Assembly (NCBI GenBank): GCA_030054145.1
Contig: JASGCK010000001.1
Span: forward strand, 124,001 to 188,000
Direction: 5' to 3'
Length of the DNA stretch: 64,000 bases
Source: Cytophagales bacterium
Lineage (GTDB): Bacteria > Pseudomonadota > Gammaproteobacteria > Burkholderiales > Burkholderiaceae_C
Of the stretch, positions 43,470-50,375 are shown one piece after another. The notes beneath the pieces were generated by a model. The model was not told the DNA's origin. It saw only the letters and a program-made list of their open reading frames with translations, and made no database searches. A program made the position numbers and the translations under genes. The stretch's first letter is position 1. Every line of letters starts with the position of its first letter.

Positions 43470-43883
43470 ATGCCAATTTATGCTTATAAATGTTCTTCTT
43501 GCGGCGTGTCGAAAGACATTTTGCGCAAAATTTCTGACCCACCTCTCACTTTGTGTCCCGCTTGCGGCGCACAGACTCTCTCTAAGCAGGTGACGGCGGC
43601 TGGTTTTCAGCTCAAAGGCTCGGGATGGTACGTGACGGACTTTCGCGGCGGGACGGGCGGTGATAAAGGTGGTGAGACAGGCGGTGATAAAGGTGGTGAT
43701 AAAGGCGGCGCTGATGCAAAAACAGCTGCGCCTGCCCCTGCGGATAAAGCCGCTGGCGCTACGGACTCTCCCGCAGCGCCCGCTGCATCAAGCGCTGCAC
43801 CGAGTTCCGCCGCAGTGCCCGCGCCCGCGTCCTCGCCTACATCCACATCCACATCCACGACATCGTCAGGAGCCAACACATGA
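43470..43883 (+). CDS. FmdB-type zinc-ribbon protein with low-complexity tail
   Basis: The protein starts MPIYAYKCSSCGVSKDILRK and has a CxxC–CxxC zinc ribbon (C8, C11, C29, C32), the FmdB putative-regulator family signature. After ~60 residues a glycine/lysine/aspartate repeat and a long alanine/proline/serine tail follow, ending at residue 137. The open frame begins earlier (43461) but the ATG at 43470 gives the family start. In many Burkholderiales fmdB–DUF502–aspS are consecutive, as here; the stop overlaps the next start (ATGA). Function is not established. Confidence 0.85.
   Translation: MPIYAYKCSSCGVSKDILRKISDPPLTLCPACGAQTLSKQVTAAGFQLKGSGWYVTDFRGGTGGDKGGETGGDKGGDKGGADAKTAAPAPADKAAGATDSPAAPAASSAAPSSAAVPAPASSPTSTSTSTTSSGANT
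43656..43711. repeat. 24-bp tandem repeat in fmdB
   Basis: The 20-bp block GGCGGTGATAAAGGTGGTGA recurs at 43656 and 43680 (period 24), then continues partially. It encodes the G-G-D-K-G repeats of the FmdB tail. The in-frame period permits length variation of the tail. Confidence 0.8.
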
Positions 43884-44491
43884 TGACAAGCTTGCGCAAA
43901 TGGTTTTTTGCGGGTCTCTTGGTGCTCGTGCCGCTCGCCATCACGATTTGGCTTTTAGAGTGGGCGATTAGTTCGCTCGATAAAACACTGCTTTTGTTGC
44001 CCCAGACTTGGCAACCCGATAACTGGCTGGGCGTTCACATTCCAGGCTTTGGCGTGATTTTGACTTTGGTGGTGCTGCTATCCGTAGGGGCGCTGGTGAG
44101 CAATTTTTTAGGCAAACGCATTATTGGTTGGTGGGACGCGCTCTTGGGGCGTATTCCTGTTGTGCGCTCCATTTATTCAAGTGTGAAGCAAGTCTCGGAC
44201 ACCTTGTTTTCCGAGAACGGCAATGCGTTTCGCCAAGCGGTGTTAGTTGAGTGGCCACGGCAAGGCGTGTGGACGATTGGTTTTGTAACGGGCGTGCCTA
44301 GCGGCGATGTACTGCACTCTTTGCAGCATGGCATTACAGAGGATTATTTGAGCGTTTACGTTCCAACGACACCTAACCCAACCAGTGGCTACATGATGAT
44401 GTTTAAAAAGTCCGATTGCCAAGCGCTCAGTATGAGCGTGGATGAAGCCTTGAAATACGTGGTCTCGATGGGCGTTGTTTCGCCGACTTAA
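43880..44491 (+). CDS. DUF502 membrane protein
   Basis: This is a 203-residue inner-membrane protein. It has two hydrophobic helices near the N-terminus (about 8–28 and 54–78) and a conserved soluble C-terminal part ('[22 protein letters not shown]' and '[17 protein letters not shown]'), matching DUF502. Its function is unknown. It overlaps fmdB by 4 bp and precedes aspS, an arrangement common in betaproteobacteria. Confidence 0.9.
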   Translation: MMTSLRKWFFAGLLVLVPLAITIWLLEWAISSLDKTLLLLPQTWQPDNWLGVHIPGFGVILTLVVLLSVGALVSNFLGKRIIGWWDALLGRIPVVRSIYSSVKQVSDTLFSENGNAFRQAVLVEWPRQGVWTIGFVTGVPSGDVLHSLQHGITEDYLSVYVPTTPNPTSGYMMMFKKSDCQALSMSVDEALKYVVSMGVVSPT

Positions 44492-44510
44492 ATTTAGGAA
44501 CTTGATACAA

Positions 44511-46328
44511 ATGAAAACTTTTATGCGGACTTCTTATTGCGGCTTAGTCACCGAGGCACTCAGCGGTCAATCCGTCACGCTGTGCGGCTGGGTCAATCGC
44601 CGCCGCGACCATGGCGGCGTGATCTTTGTCGATTTGCGTGACCGCGAAGGCTATGTGCAAGTGGTGTGTGATCCAGATCGTGCCGAGATGTTTAAGGTGG
44701 CCGAAGATTTGCGTAACGAGTTTTGCATTCAAGTGACAGGTCTTGTGCGCGCACGCCCTGAAGGCACAGTGAACGCTGAGTTGAAGAGCGGCAGGATTGA
44801 AATTTTGTGCCACGAGCTCAAAGTCTTAAACCCCTCGGTCACGCCGCCATTTTTGCTGGATGACGACAATTTGTCCGAGACCACCCGCCTCACGCACCGT
44901 GTGTTAGATCTGCGTCGCCCTGCAATGCAGCGCAACATGATGCTGCGCTACAAAGTCGCCATGACGGTGCGTAACTATTTGGACGCGCATGGTTTTATCG
45001 ACATCGAGACACCCATGCTCACCAAGTCCACGCCCGAAGGTGCGCGTGACTATCTCGTGCCAAGCCGCGTGCAAGAAGGTCAGTTTTTTGCGCTGCCGCA
45101 AAGCCCGCAACTCTTTAAACAGCTCTTGATGGTGGCGGGCTACGACCGTTATTACCAAATCACCAAATGCTTCCGCGACGAGGACTTGCGTGCCGATCGT
45201 CAACCAGAATTCACCCAGATCGATATTGAAACCTCGTTCCTGACCGAAGAAGAAATTCGCGATATGTTTGAGGGCATGATGGTTGAGGTGTTCCAAAAAA
45301 CGATCAACGTTAATTTAGGGGATGGCGCTAAATTTCCTGTAATGACCTATGCGGATGCGATGCGGTTGTATGGCTCCGATAAGCCCGATTTGCGCGTCAA
45401 GATGCAGTTTGCCGAACTCACCGATGTGATGGCGGATGTGGACTTCAAAGTGTTCTCTGGCCCCGCAACCATGAAGGGTGGGCGGGTGGTGGCACTGTGC
45501 GTTCCAAACGGCGCAGAGATGCCTAGAAGCGAGATTGATGCCTACACCGAGTTCGTCAAAATCTACGGCGCGAAAGGTTTGGCGTGGATTAAGGTCAACG
45601 ACGTGACGACGGGTAAGGATGGTCTGCAAAGCCCCATCGTTAAGAACATACACGACAAAGCGATTACCGAGATCATGACTCGCACGGGCGCTAAAAACGG
45701 CGACATTATTTTCTTTGGCGCGGACAAAGAAAAAATTGTCAACGATGCCATTGGCGCATTGCGCGTCAAGATTGGACAAAGTGCGTCGGGCAAAAAATGG
45801 GGCTTGTTTGAAGACCGCTGGGCGCCGATGTGGGTGGTCGATTTTCCGATGTACGAGTTCGACGAAGAGAACCAACGCTACACCGCCACGCACCATCCGT
45901 TCACAGCGCCTAAAGATGGACACGAAGACTGGATGACCACGGCGCCAGAAAAGTGCCTCAGCCAAGGCTATGACATGGTGCTGAACGGCTGGGAGATGGG
46001 CGGTGGCTCGGTGCGTATTCACCAAGCCGATGTGCAAAAGAAAGTGTTTGATGCGCTCAAAATCACCCCAGAAGATGCGCAGATGAAATTCGGCTTCCTC
46101 TTGGATGCCTTGCAATACGGGGCTCCGCCGCATGGAGGCCTCGCGTTCGGACTAGACCGCATCGTGACCTTGATGACAGGCGCAGAGTCCATCCGCGACG
46201 TAATTGCCTTCCCCAAAACCCAGCGCGCCCAGTGCTTGCTCACCCAAGCACCAAGCCCTGTGGACGAGAAGCAGTTGCGCGAGCTGCATATTCGGCTGCG
46301 TAATCCTGATGCGGTGAAGGCTGGGTAA
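44511..46328 (+). CDS. aspS: Aspartate–tRNA ligase
   Basis: This ~605-residue class II aminoacyl-tRNA synthetase has an N-terminal OB-fold anticodon-binding domain ('[23 protein letters not shown]'), motif 2 ('[18 protein letters not shown]'), the bacterial GAD insertion (about 300–420) and motif 3 ('[13 protein letters not shown]'), then '[17 protein letters not shown]'. The ATG at 44511 is chosen because AGGAA lies 10 bp upstream; an ATG at 44523 (MRTSYCG) is an alternative. Whether it charges only tRNA-Asp or also tRNA-Asn cannot be told from what I can see. Confidence 0.96.
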   Translation: MKTFMRTSYCGLVTEALSGQSVTLCGWVNRRRDHGGVIFVDLRDREGYVQVVCDPDRAEMFKVAEDLRNEFCIQVTGLVRARPEGTVNAELKSGRIEILCHELKVLNPSVTPPFLLDDDNLSETTRLTHRVLDLRRPAMQRNMMLRYKVAMTVRNYLDAHGFIDIETPMLTKSTPEGARDYLVPSRVQEGQFFALPQSPQLFKQLLMVAGYDRYYQITKCFRDEDLRADRQPEFTQIDIETSFLTEEEIRDMFEGMMVEVFQKTINVNLGDGAKFPVMTYADAMRLYGSDKPDLRVKMQFAELTDVMADVDFKVFSGPATMKGGRVVALCVPNGAEMPRSEIDAYTEFVKIYGAKGLAWIKVNDVTTGKDGLQSPIVKNIHDKAITEIMTRTGAKNGDIIFFGADKEKIVNDAIGALRVKIGQSASGKKWGLFEDRWAPMWVVDFPMYEFDEENQRYTATHHPFTAPKDGHEDWMTTAPEKCLSQGYDMVLNGWEMGGGSVRIHQADVQKKVFDALKITPEDAQMKFGFLLDALQYGAPPHGGLAFGLDRIVTLMTGAESIRDVIAFPKTQRAQCLLTQAPSPVDEKQLRELHIRLRNPDAVKAG

Positions 46329-46338
46329 AAATATTGCC

Positions 46339-47322
46339 ATGAGCAAAACGAAACTTGGGCAACTAAAGAAAATAAATGATCTCAAGGATGTGTGGGATCA
46401 TGAAACGACCTCCTTTACGCCTTGGCTTGCGCAAGAAGAAAATATTGCTTTGTTAGCTGAAGCAATCGGGATAGAAGAACTAGTTGTAGAAGCTCAGGAG
46501 AAGGCGGTCGGGCCATTTAGAGCTGATATTCTTTGCAAAGATCCCGGTACTGATACGTACGTGCTGATTGAGAATCAGCTTGAAAAAACGGATCACACTC
46601 ATTTAGGTCAGATTTTGACCTATGCCGCAGGTTTAGGTGCCTGCACAATTATTTGGATTGCAAAAAAATTTACGAATGAGCATCGCGCCGCTTTGGATTG
46701 GTTAAATGAAATTACGGATGAGCGGTTTCATTTTTTTGGATTAGAAGTCGAGCTTTGGCAGATTGGCGACTCAGCTATAGCGCCTAATTTCAACATTGCA
46801 TGTAAGCCGAACGATTGGACGCGGCGTGTTCAAGAGGCTGCAAAAGTAGTTGAAGAGGCTAGTTTGACACCTAGAGATTTGCTATTGCGTGACTTTTGGA
46901 CTGAATTGCGTCAAGACATAGAGCTGCACAAGTGCAAGGTGCATACTCAAAAACCATTGCCGCAGAGCTGGACAAATGCTGCGCTTGGGCGTTCGAATAT
47001 ATGGTTAGTTGCTGTTGCGCGGGTGCAAAAAAGATCACTTGGAATCCATGTGGCGATGACGGGCGCAAATCGGTTTGGCTTTTTTGCGCAATTGGAGCAA
47101 GATAAAACGGTCATTGAAGCGGAAATCGGCCATTCGCTTGAGTGGTTAAAAATGGACGATGGTAAGCAGGAAAGTCATATCAGATTGTCTAATTTAGATG
47201 TTGATTTAAATAATCGCACTCTATGGCCACAGCACATTCAGTGGATGCGTGAAAATTTAGAGGCATTCCATAAAGCGTTTTCTGGGCGAGTACGTGCTTT
47301 ATCGATTTCTTTGGCAGAGTAA
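46339..47322 (+). CDS. DUF4268 protein with PD-(D/E)XK nuclease-like N-terminal domain
   Basis: This 327-residue protein has a nuclease-like N-terminal core: 'GPFRADILCKD' (conserved aspartate), then 'TYVLIENQLEKTDHTHLGQILTYAAG' where E-x-Q replaces the typical E-x-K. This, with the C-terminal 'SHIRLSNLDVDLNNRTLWPQHIQWM', matches DUF4268. Family members are scattered, often near restriction or other defence genes, and resemble restriction endonucleases, though their role is unproven. The gene is visibly richer in A+T than aspS and denD. It sits 10 bp after aspS with no clear ribosome site. It is probably a recent arrival. Confidence 0.75.
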   Translation: MSKTKLGQLKKINDLKDVWDHETTSFTPWLAQEENIALLAEAIGIEELVVEAQEKAVGPFRADILCKDPGTDTYVLIENQLEKTDHTHLGQILTYAAGLGACTIIWIAKKFTNEHRAALDWLNEITDERFHFFGLEVELWQIGDSAIAPNFNIACKPNDWTRRVQEAAKVVEEASLTPRDLLLRDFWTELRQDIELHKCKVHTQKPLPQSWTNAALGRSNIWLVAVARVQKRSLGIHVAMTGANRFGFFAQLEQDKTVIEAEIGHSLEWLKMDDGKQESHIRLSNLDVDLNNRTLWPQHIQWMRENLEAFHKAFSGRVRALSISLAE

Positions 47323-47334
47323 CTCCATTAAAAA

Positions 47335-48312
47335 ATGAACATCCTCATCACAGGCGGTAGCGGATTTTTAGGCTCAAAACTCGCTCGCACGCTTCTTGCG
47401 CGTGGGCACTTGGGCGGCAAGAGCATCACGCACATGACGCTGGCCGATCAATTCCCACTTCCCACTGATCTTGCCGCTAACCCAAGTGTGACGGGGCTTG
47501 TGGGCTCATTGCTATCCCAGTGCGAGACGTTGAAAGAGCAATCGTTTGATGCGGTGTTTCACCTCGCCTCTGCCGTGTCGGGCGAATGCGAGGCTGACTT
47601 TGATTTGGGGCTGCGCTCCAATTTGGACTCGACGCGTGCCTTGCTGGATGCTTTGCGATATAGGTTTAACGCAAGCGGTCACAAAGCTAAGCTGATCTTC
47701 TCAAGTTCGGGCGGTATTTTTGGTTCTGACCCCGCGCGTCCTATGCCCAAGGTGATTACGGACGAGACCTATCCCATGCCGCAGTCGAGCTACGGCACAC
47801 ACAAATTCATGCTGGAGCAGTTGGTTGCGGACTACTCGCGCAAGGGTTATATCGAAGGGCGAAGCGTGCGCCTCATGACTGTTGCCGTGCGTCCTGGCAA
47901 GCCGAACGGCGCGGCTTCTAGCTTTTTCTCGGGCATCATCCGCGAGCCCATTGCGGGGATTGCCTCGTCGTATCCTGTGCCGCTGTCCACGCGTCATGGC
48001 ATCTCCTCACCAAACAATACGGTGGACGGCATCATCAAAGTATTTGAAGCGACAGCGCAGCAGTTTGGCGGTCGCATGGCGCTCAATATGCCTGCGCTGT
48101 CCGTAACAGTGGGCGAGATGCTAGATGCGCTACAAACAATTTGCGGCGATAAGGTGCGGGCGCTCGTCACACATCAGCCCGATCCGCTGGTTGAAAAAAT
48201 CGTGTTGGGTTGGCCCACGCACTGGGAAAATAAGCGTTCGCTAGCTATGGGGCTGCAAGCGGATGAAAATTTTGAAAGCATTATTAAGCAATATTTAGAG
48301 TCAAAGTCCTAG
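47335..48312 (+). CDS. denD: NAD-dependent epimerase/dehydratase, DenD (D-erythronate dehydrogenase) type
   Basis: This 325-residue short-chain dehydrogenase has the NAD-binding 'ILITGGSGFLGSKLAR' and the catalytic S-Y-K set (serine in 'FSSSGGIFG', tyrosine and lysine in 'SSYGTHKFM'). The 'RLMTVAVRPGKPNGAASSFFSGIIREP' region is typical of DenD, which oxidises D-erythronate at C2. The rest of the erythronate pathway (e.g. otnK, otnC) is not in the window, so the substrate is inferred from family only. Confidence 0.82.
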   Translation: MNILITGGSGFLGSKLARTLLARGHLGGKSITHMTLADQFPLPTDLAANPSVTGLVGSLLSQCETLKEQSFDAVFHLASAVSGECEADFDLGLRSNLDSTRALLDALRYRFNASGHKAKLIFSSSGGIFGSDPARPMPKVITDETYPMPQSSYGTHKFMLEQLVADYSRKGYIEGRSVRLMTVAVRPGKPNGAASSFFSGIIREPIAGIASSYPVPLSTRHGISSPNNTVDGIIKVFEATAQQFGGRMALNMPALSVTVGEMLDALQTICGDKVRALVTHQPDPLVEKIVLGWPTHWENKRSLAMGLQADENFESIIKQYLESKS

Positions 48313-48318
48313 AAAATT

Positions 48319-48337
48319 AAGGGTAAACCCTTATAAT
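48319..48337 (+). promoter_or_regulatory. Promoter −10 and palindrome before the GNAT gene
   Basis: A consensus −10 TATAAT (48332–48337) ends 6 bp before the acetyltransferase ATG. Directly before it, AAGGGT-AA-ACCCTT (48319–48332) is a perfect inverted repeat and a possible operator. No good −35 was seen. If the −10 is used, the transcript is leaderless. Confidence 0.55.
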
Positions 48338-48343
48338 TGAGCT

Positions 48344-49051
48344 ATGACAACTGAAACATCACCTGTTCGTAGCTTGATCAAAAATTGGCAAAAAACCTAT
48401 GGTTATCTGTCGGGTCAATTTGTGCGTATTTCGTCGTTAAGACCCGAGAATAGAGTCGAAATCGCTAAGCACTTACAAGCGCTGCCAGAGCAGGATCGCT
48501 ACTTTCGGTTTGGCTTTCATGCCAGTGATCAGCATATTCACAAGTACGTTGATGGGTTGAACTTTGTGCATGATCACGTGTATGGAATTTACAACCACCA
48601 AGCCGTGCTTGTGGCGGTTGCTCATGTCGCGCACATGAGTGAGCACTATCAACCAGCGCTTAGCTTTGGATTAGGTTTTTCGCAACGAGCCGAGTTTGGT
48701 GTCTCCGTGCTGCCAGCTTATCGGGGCAAGGGTTATGGCGGGCGTTTGTTTAATCGCGCCGTGATCTACGCCCGAAATCATGGGATTAGCGAGCTTTATA
48801 TTCACGCTTTGACCGAAAACTCGCAGATGCTGCACATTGCAAAAAAGGGTGGCGCAACCTTGGTTAATTTTGGGAGTGAAACCGAAGCGCATTTGCTGCT
48901 CCCCAAAGCCGATTTGGACAGCCGCATGTCTGAGCTGCTTGCCGAGCACTTTGGCAATGTAGATTACAACATCGCACACGGGAAAAATTGGATGCATCGT
49001 TTGGCTCAATTGCCGCAGGCAATGGCAGGCAATACAAAAATCACATCGTAA
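48344..49051 (+). CDS. GNAT family N-acetyltransferase
   Basis: This 235-residue protein has a GNAT fold with the acetyl-CoA-binding motif A 'FGVSVLPAYRGKGYGGRLFNRAV' (about 120–142), then 'ELYIHALTENSQMLHIAKKGGA'. The substrate is unknown. The ATG has no Shine–Dalgarno sequence but follows a TATAAT by 6 bp, which suggests a leaderless mRNA. It is convergent with the HigBA-like pair. Confidence 0.85.
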   Translation: MTTETSPVRSLIKNWQKTYGYLSGQFVRISSLRPENRVEIAKHLQALPEQDRYFRFGFHASDQHIHKYVDGLNFVHDHVYGIYNHQAVLVAVAHVAHMSEHYQPALSFGLGFSQRAEFGVSVLPAYRGKGYGGRLFNRAVIYARNHGISELYIHALTENSQMLHIAKKGGATLVNFGSETEAHLLLPKADLDSRMSELLAEHFGNVDYNIAHGKNWMHRLAQLPQAMAGNTKITS

Positions 49052-49239
49052 CGATTGCTAGGCAACGCCGCCGCAAGGCACGTCCTGCTTGGGCTGCAAG
49101 GCCAAACCGATTGTCTCTAGTCGTCACGACGCATATTCATCTAGAGATGGATGTCAAAGAGAAGTGGCTTCTTCAATTTGAACGCGCACTTGCTCTAATG
49201 GTTTCCATTAGGAATTTGGGGCTAATGGGAAATTTGGGA
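49052..49239. other. Non-coding gap with inverted repeats between GNAT and antitoxin genes
   Basis: No convincing gene is seen in these 188 bp. TCTCTAG (49114–49120) can pair with CTAGAGA (49141–49147), enclosing a GTCGT/ACGAC hairpin. CTAATGG-TTT-CCATTAG (49195–49211) is a perfect 7-bp hairpin, and its left arm recurs at 49222 within a short direct repeat. The hairpins may terminate the two convergent transcripts. Confidence 0.5.
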
Positions 49240-49578
49240 TCAAGCTGGCCTGGCAACAGATGCCACGCTTTGCGCCTGGACAAACGGCTGCGCTACCAGT
49301 TTGACACCCAGCGCGTGGCACACGCGATTGATGGTTTCAAATCTTGGCTGTGAGTTGGGGCGCAGCGCCTTGTAAATGGCTTCACGCGCCAAGCCAGATT
49401 TAGCGGCGATATCGGTCATTCCTCGCGCACGGGCAATGGTTCCGAGTGCTGCGGTCAGTTCCGCTGGATCGTTTTCTTCCATTACGATGGTCAGGTATTC
49501 TGAGATAGCTTGGTCGTCGGTTAAATGCTCGGCCATATCAAAAGTAGCCAAGTCGGCAATGCGGATTTTGTTTGTCAT
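49240..49578 (-). CDS. HigA-like antitoxin (HTH, addiction-module antidote family)
   Basis: This 112-residue protein has a helix-turn-helix of the Xre type ('MTDIAAKSGLAREAIYKALRPNSQPRFETINRVCHALGVKL'). The N-terminal 'IRIADLATFDMAEHLTDDQAISEYL' is characteristic of the 'putative addiction module antidote' family. It lies 3 bp after a RelE-like toxin gene, in HigBA (toxin-first) order. It should bind and neutralise the toxin and repress the promoter at 49884–49912. Confidence 0.87.
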   Translation of the reverse strand: MTNKIRIADLATFDMAEHLTDDQAISEYLTIVMEENDPAELTAALGTIARARGMTDIAAKSGLAREAIYKALRPNSQPRFETINRVCHALGVKLVAQPFVQAQSVASVARPA

Positions 49579-49581
49579 GGT

Positions 49582-49878
49582 TTATTCCCCAATCGTTTTA
49601 GATAGATCAATAGATTTGGCAATATCGGACTCTTGAGTCGATTTTGTGCCGCCGCCCAGCATGATGACCAGCACGTTGCCACGCTGCACAAAATACATTC
49701 GCCAACCAGCGCCAAAGTGCTCGCGCATTTCACTCACTCCTTCGCCAACGGGTTTGATATCACCCAAATTCCCGCTTTGTGCTTTCTCTAAGCGACGCGC
49801 CAAGCGGCGGCGCGTCATGCCATCTTGGATGTTGGCTAGCCACTCGCTGAATTCGGGCAGTTGTTTAATCGTGAGCAT
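49582..49878 (-). CDS. RelE/HigB-like toxin of an addiction module
   Basis: From the ATG at 49878 the 98-residue protein begins MLTIKQLPEFSEWLANIQDG and has the RelE/ParE-superfamily pattern 'RRLARRLEKAQSGNLGDIKPVGEGVSEMREHFGAGWRMYFVQRG'. This family usually pairs with the HTH antidote that follows. The longer open frame to 49953 runs through the promoter and is rejected. A −10 hexamer ends 5 bp before the ATG. Confidence 0.85.
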   Translation of the reverse strand: MLTIKQLPEFSEWLANIQDGMTRRRLARRLEKAQSGNLGDIKPVGEGVSEMREHFGAGWRMYFVQRGNVLVIMLGGGTKSTQESDIAKSIDLSKTIGE

Positions 49879-49883
49879 GATGT

Positions 49884-49912
49884 ATCGTAATCGTATGATT
49901 ACACAATGTAAA
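49884..49912 (-). promoter_or_regulatory. Promoter and palindromic operator of the HigBA-like pair
   Basis: On the minus strand, −35 TTTACA (49912–49907) and −10 TACGAT (49889–49884) are 17 bp apart. GTAATC-GTAT-GATTAC (49887–49902) is a perfect 6-bp inverted repeat overlapping the −10 and spacer, the probable operator. Only 5 bp separate the −10 from the toxin ATG, so the mRNA would be leaderless or nearly so. Confidence 0.75.
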
Positions 49913-49933
49913 GTGAAATTTATTTCTAAAGTA

Positions 49934-49969
49934 AAAACCCCCGCAAGGCTCACGCCTTGCGGGGGTTTT
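49934..49969. terminator. Strong bidirectional terminator after the truncated groEL copy
   Basis: AAAACCCCCGCAAGGC (49934–49949) and GCCTTGCGGGGGTTTT (49954–49969) pair over 16 bp with a TCAC loop, with A and T runs on both sides. It is closely related to the terminator after the intact groEL (52744–52779) and occupies the equivalent place behind the truncated copy. Confidence 0.93.
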
Positions 49970-49988
49970 AGTGTGTAGTAGCTTCACC

Positions 49989-50013
49989 CTTCGACCAAGC
50001 TCAGGGCGAACGG
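49989..50013 (+). repeat. REP-like dispersed repeat (family 1), single copy
   Basis: A 25-bp copy (CTTCGACCAAGCTCAGG…GAACGG, with one extra C relative to the other copies) lies between the terminator and the end of the truncated groEL. GCGAACGG is repeated once more 10 bp later. It marks one edge of the groEL-linked insertion. Confidence 0.8.
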
Positions 50014-50045
50014 CTCGCGTGTTAGCGCGAACGGACTAGCTGGTT

Positions 50046-50298
50046 TTTACATCCCCATATCGCCCATTCCACCCATACCGCCCATACCACCGCCCATGCC
50101 GCCTGGCATACCGCCAGCGCCAGACTCGTCTTTGGGCGCTTCGGCAACCATGCACTCTGTGGTCAGCATCAAGCTTGCCACAGACGCTGCGTTTTGTAGC
50201 GCGGTGCGGGTCACTTTGGTGGGATCCAAGATGCCCATTTCGATCATGTCGCCATAGGTGTCGTTGGCTGCGTTGAAGCCGTAGTTGCCTTTGCCAGC
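50046..50298. repeat. Near-identical groEL 3'-end direct repeat, distal copy
   Basis: These 253 bp match 52824–53076 at every base except one (A at 50086, T at 52864) by direct reading. Upstream of 50298 (in the groEL 5' direction) similarity drops abruptly while still being recognisably groEL. The two copies are direct repeats 2,778 bp apart, flanking the TIR–STAND gene. Confidence 0.95.
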
Positions 50299-50370
50299 CA
50301 TCACAGCCGCGACCACCACAGAGGCATCGCCACCGCCGTTGAACACGATTTCGCGCAGCTGGGCTTCGAC
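50047..50370 (-). pseudogene. 5'-truncated second groEL (last ~105 codons)
   Basis: From about 50370 to the stop at 50047 the reading frame encodes the GroEL C-terminus, from '[30 protein letters not shown]…' to the GGM-rich tail ending GDMGM. It corresponds to roughly residues 445–553 of the intact protein. The first ~25 residues are clearly divergent from the intact copy ('[25 protein letters not shown]' region), so it came from a different groEL, while the rest is practically identical. The frame stays open to 50403, but the codons above ~50370 overlap the TIR gene and are not GroEL. No start or promoter is visible. It is a gene remnant, not a functional chaperonin. Confidence 0.92.
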
Positions 50371-50375
50371 AATTT

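Noticed and set aside
43656..43711. Glycine-rich repeat in fmdB as a frameshift or assembly error
   Set aside because: The period is a multiple of three and the frame continues cleanly into the overlapping DUF502 start.
49879..49953. N-terminal extension of the RelE/HigB-like toxin
   Set aside because: The extra codons run through the promoter and into the terminator, and the family start is at MLTIKQLPEF.
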